Shown in pieces: positions 6,153 to 7,009 of a stretch of 7,009 nucleotides of DNA. Source of the stretch: CAKOSP01 sp964371745 (GTDB lineage: Bacteria > Bacillota_I > Bacilli_A > RF39 > UBA660); NCBI GenBank assembly GCA_964371745.1, contig CAYJNS010000058.1, forward strand, positions 1 through 7,009. The letters are read 5' to 3'. Below the pieces are notes generated by a model. The model saw only the letters and a program-made list of their open reading frames with translations. It did not search any database and had not been told where the DNA came from. Positions within the stretch are counted from its first letter, which is position 1, and every line of letters begins with the position of its first letter. A program made the translations under genes and the position numbers.

Positions 6153-6180
6153 AAAAAAAGAGTTTATAGTACTCCTCTTT
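6153..6180 (-). terminator. Intrinsic terminator with the stop codon in its loop
   Basis: On the minus strand AAAGAGGAGT (6180-6171) can pair with ACTCTTTTTT (from 6163) using G-U pairs. The 7-nt loop ACTATAA contains the TAA stop of the 270-residue gene. A T-tract continues to 6153. It probably ends that gene's transcript and leaves miaB to its own promoter. Confidence 0.65.
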
Positions 6181-6976
6181 GTAACAGTTCTTTTTCTAGA
6201 ACATCTTTAATAGCATCTATCCTAACAATATAATGTTGTGCAATATCACTACCTGCTTCATTGCTATTAACTAAACATAAACCATTTATAGTGGCCCCAC
6301 TTTCTAACATTAAATCAGCGATATTTGCATCTTGAAATGTTATATATAAACTCTTACCATCTGGAGTATCATAATTTATAGATTTTATATCATATTTCAT
6401 CATATCATTTTCAGGTATTATTTTAGAATTTATATTATTTTCCAAATCACTAAAACTAGCATAGTAATTAGCATTATCTTTAAGTATTATTTGTTTATCA
6501 AAACTAATACTTTTCATAAAAGGATCTATTTCTACTTTTTTTTCCATATTACCAGCTTCATAGTTTACTTCTAAAGTGGTATAATCTGAACTATTTGTTT
6601 GAGTTGGTAAACTTTCCATTTCAACAAACTCTTGGGTTACACTTGGAGTCACTGTTGCTACTTGTTTAGAATCAGCTTTAGTTATTGAATTTATTCCATA
6701 TATACTTCCACCAATTATTCCAATAGCTATTACTGATGTTAACACCTTCTTGTAATTTTTTTGAATTTTAGAAAACCATGATATTTTATCCGTTTTTCTT
6801 TTAGTTTTGATTTTTTTAACTTTTTTTTCAACTATAGGTATTTCTTTTATTAAAAATTCTTTAGTCCTATTTTCTACCTTTTGAAAATCATTTGAACTAT
6901 TTTTTTGTAATTCTAAACAATTATCAAGTTTATTTATATTATCATCTGCTTTCTTTAACAATTCATCAATATTCAT
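6164..6976 (-). CDS. Single-pass membrane protein of unknown function, N-terminus inside
   Basis: I do not recognise a family for this 270-residue protein. Residues 1-45 form a charged, probably helical cytoplasmic region. Residues 50-77 are very basic (KKVKKIKTKRK and flanks). One hydrophobic segment spans 78-97, with GxxxG at 86-90. A Thr/Ser/Glu-rich linker (about 100-135) leads to a C-terminal domain (136-270) with alternating strands. Basic residues before the segment and their scarcity after it indicate a cytoplasmic N-terminus and an external C-terminal domain; Cys20 and Cys234 are the only cysteines. The ATG at 6976 has AGAGGG (6992-6987) upstream. An in-frame-independent ATG nearer that site runs into TGA within three codons. 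The topology and membrane segment resemble those of the 557-residue protein beyond miaB. Confidence 0.8.
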   Translation of the reverse strand: MNIDELLKKADDNINKLDNCLELQKNSSNDFQKVENRTKEFLIKEIPIVEKKVKKIKTKRKTDKISWFSKIQKNYKKVLTSVIAIGIIGGSIYGINSITKADSKQVATVTPSVTQEFVEMESLPTQTNSSDYTTLEVNYEAGNMEKKVEIDPFMKSISFDKQIILKDNANYYASFSDLENNINSKIIPENDMMKYDIKSINYDTPDGKSLYITFQDANIADLMLESGATINGLCLVNSNEAGSDIAQHYIVRIDAIKDVLEKELLQRGVL

Positions 6977-7009
6977 ATATACATATCCCTCTACTTTATA
7001 TATATATTA
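6977..7009 (-). other. AT-repeat leader at the right edge
   Basis: Only 33 bp precede the last gene before the window ends. They hold its ribosome binding site and an alternating TA tract. TATAAA (7000-6995) could be a -10, but any -35 would lie outside the window, so no promoter is called. Confidence 0.4.

Noticed and set aside
1..7009. Mycoplasma-type genetic code (TGA as Trp)
   Set aside because: Trp codons checked in dus, miaB and the 270-residue protein are TGG, and the conserved genes read through at full length with the standard code.

Overview
The window is a very AT-rich stretch in which every recognisable gene reads on the minus strand, so the biological order runs from the right end to the left. 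The likely source is an anaerobic low-GC Firmicute, perhaps one of the uncultured gut Bacilli/Mollicutes-related lineages. The grounds are the base composition, an oxygen-sensitive class III ribonucleotide reductase, a DUF1292 (YrzB-type) protein and a Bacillus-like MiaB. All visible stop codons are TAA and every Trp codon checked is TGG, so there is no sign of mycoplasma-type TGA recoding. The lineage is an inference.

Reading right to left: (1) 6976-6164 encodes a 270-residue single-pass membrane protein of unknown function. It ends in an intrinsic terminator whose loop contains the stop codon. (2) 6088-4694 is miaB, a radical-SAM tRNA methylthiotransferase with a GTG start and an extended -10 promoter. 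(3) 4643-2447 is a compact three-gene operon: a DUF1292 protein, a 557-residue coiled-coil membrane protein with internal repeats, and a second small acidic DUF1292-like protein. Its promoter (TTGACA, 17 bp, TAAAAT) starts inside the end of miaB, and it closes with a terminator overlapping the last stop codon. (4) 2390-1404 is a DusB-type tRNA dihydrouridine synthase. (5) 1403-1146 is an AT-rich gap with a weak terminator-like hairpin abutting a promoter. (6) From 1145 to the left edge is the N-terminal part of nrdD, the anaerobic ribonucleoside-triphosphate reductase.

The housekeeping genes are easy to assign: two tRNA-modification enzymes and anaerobic dNTP synthesis. The three-gene operon is the least explained and most interesting part. 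Its central protein has a large cytoplasmic coiled coil built from about 48-57-residue repeats, two of which are identical over 101 bp of DNA. That protein appears anchored with its C-terminus outside. The two small acidic proteins are encoded on either side of it and look translationally coupled to it. The 270-residue protein beyond miaB has the same topology and a similar membrane segment with a GxxxG motif, so the two membrane proteins may be related or work together. That link is a hypothesis.
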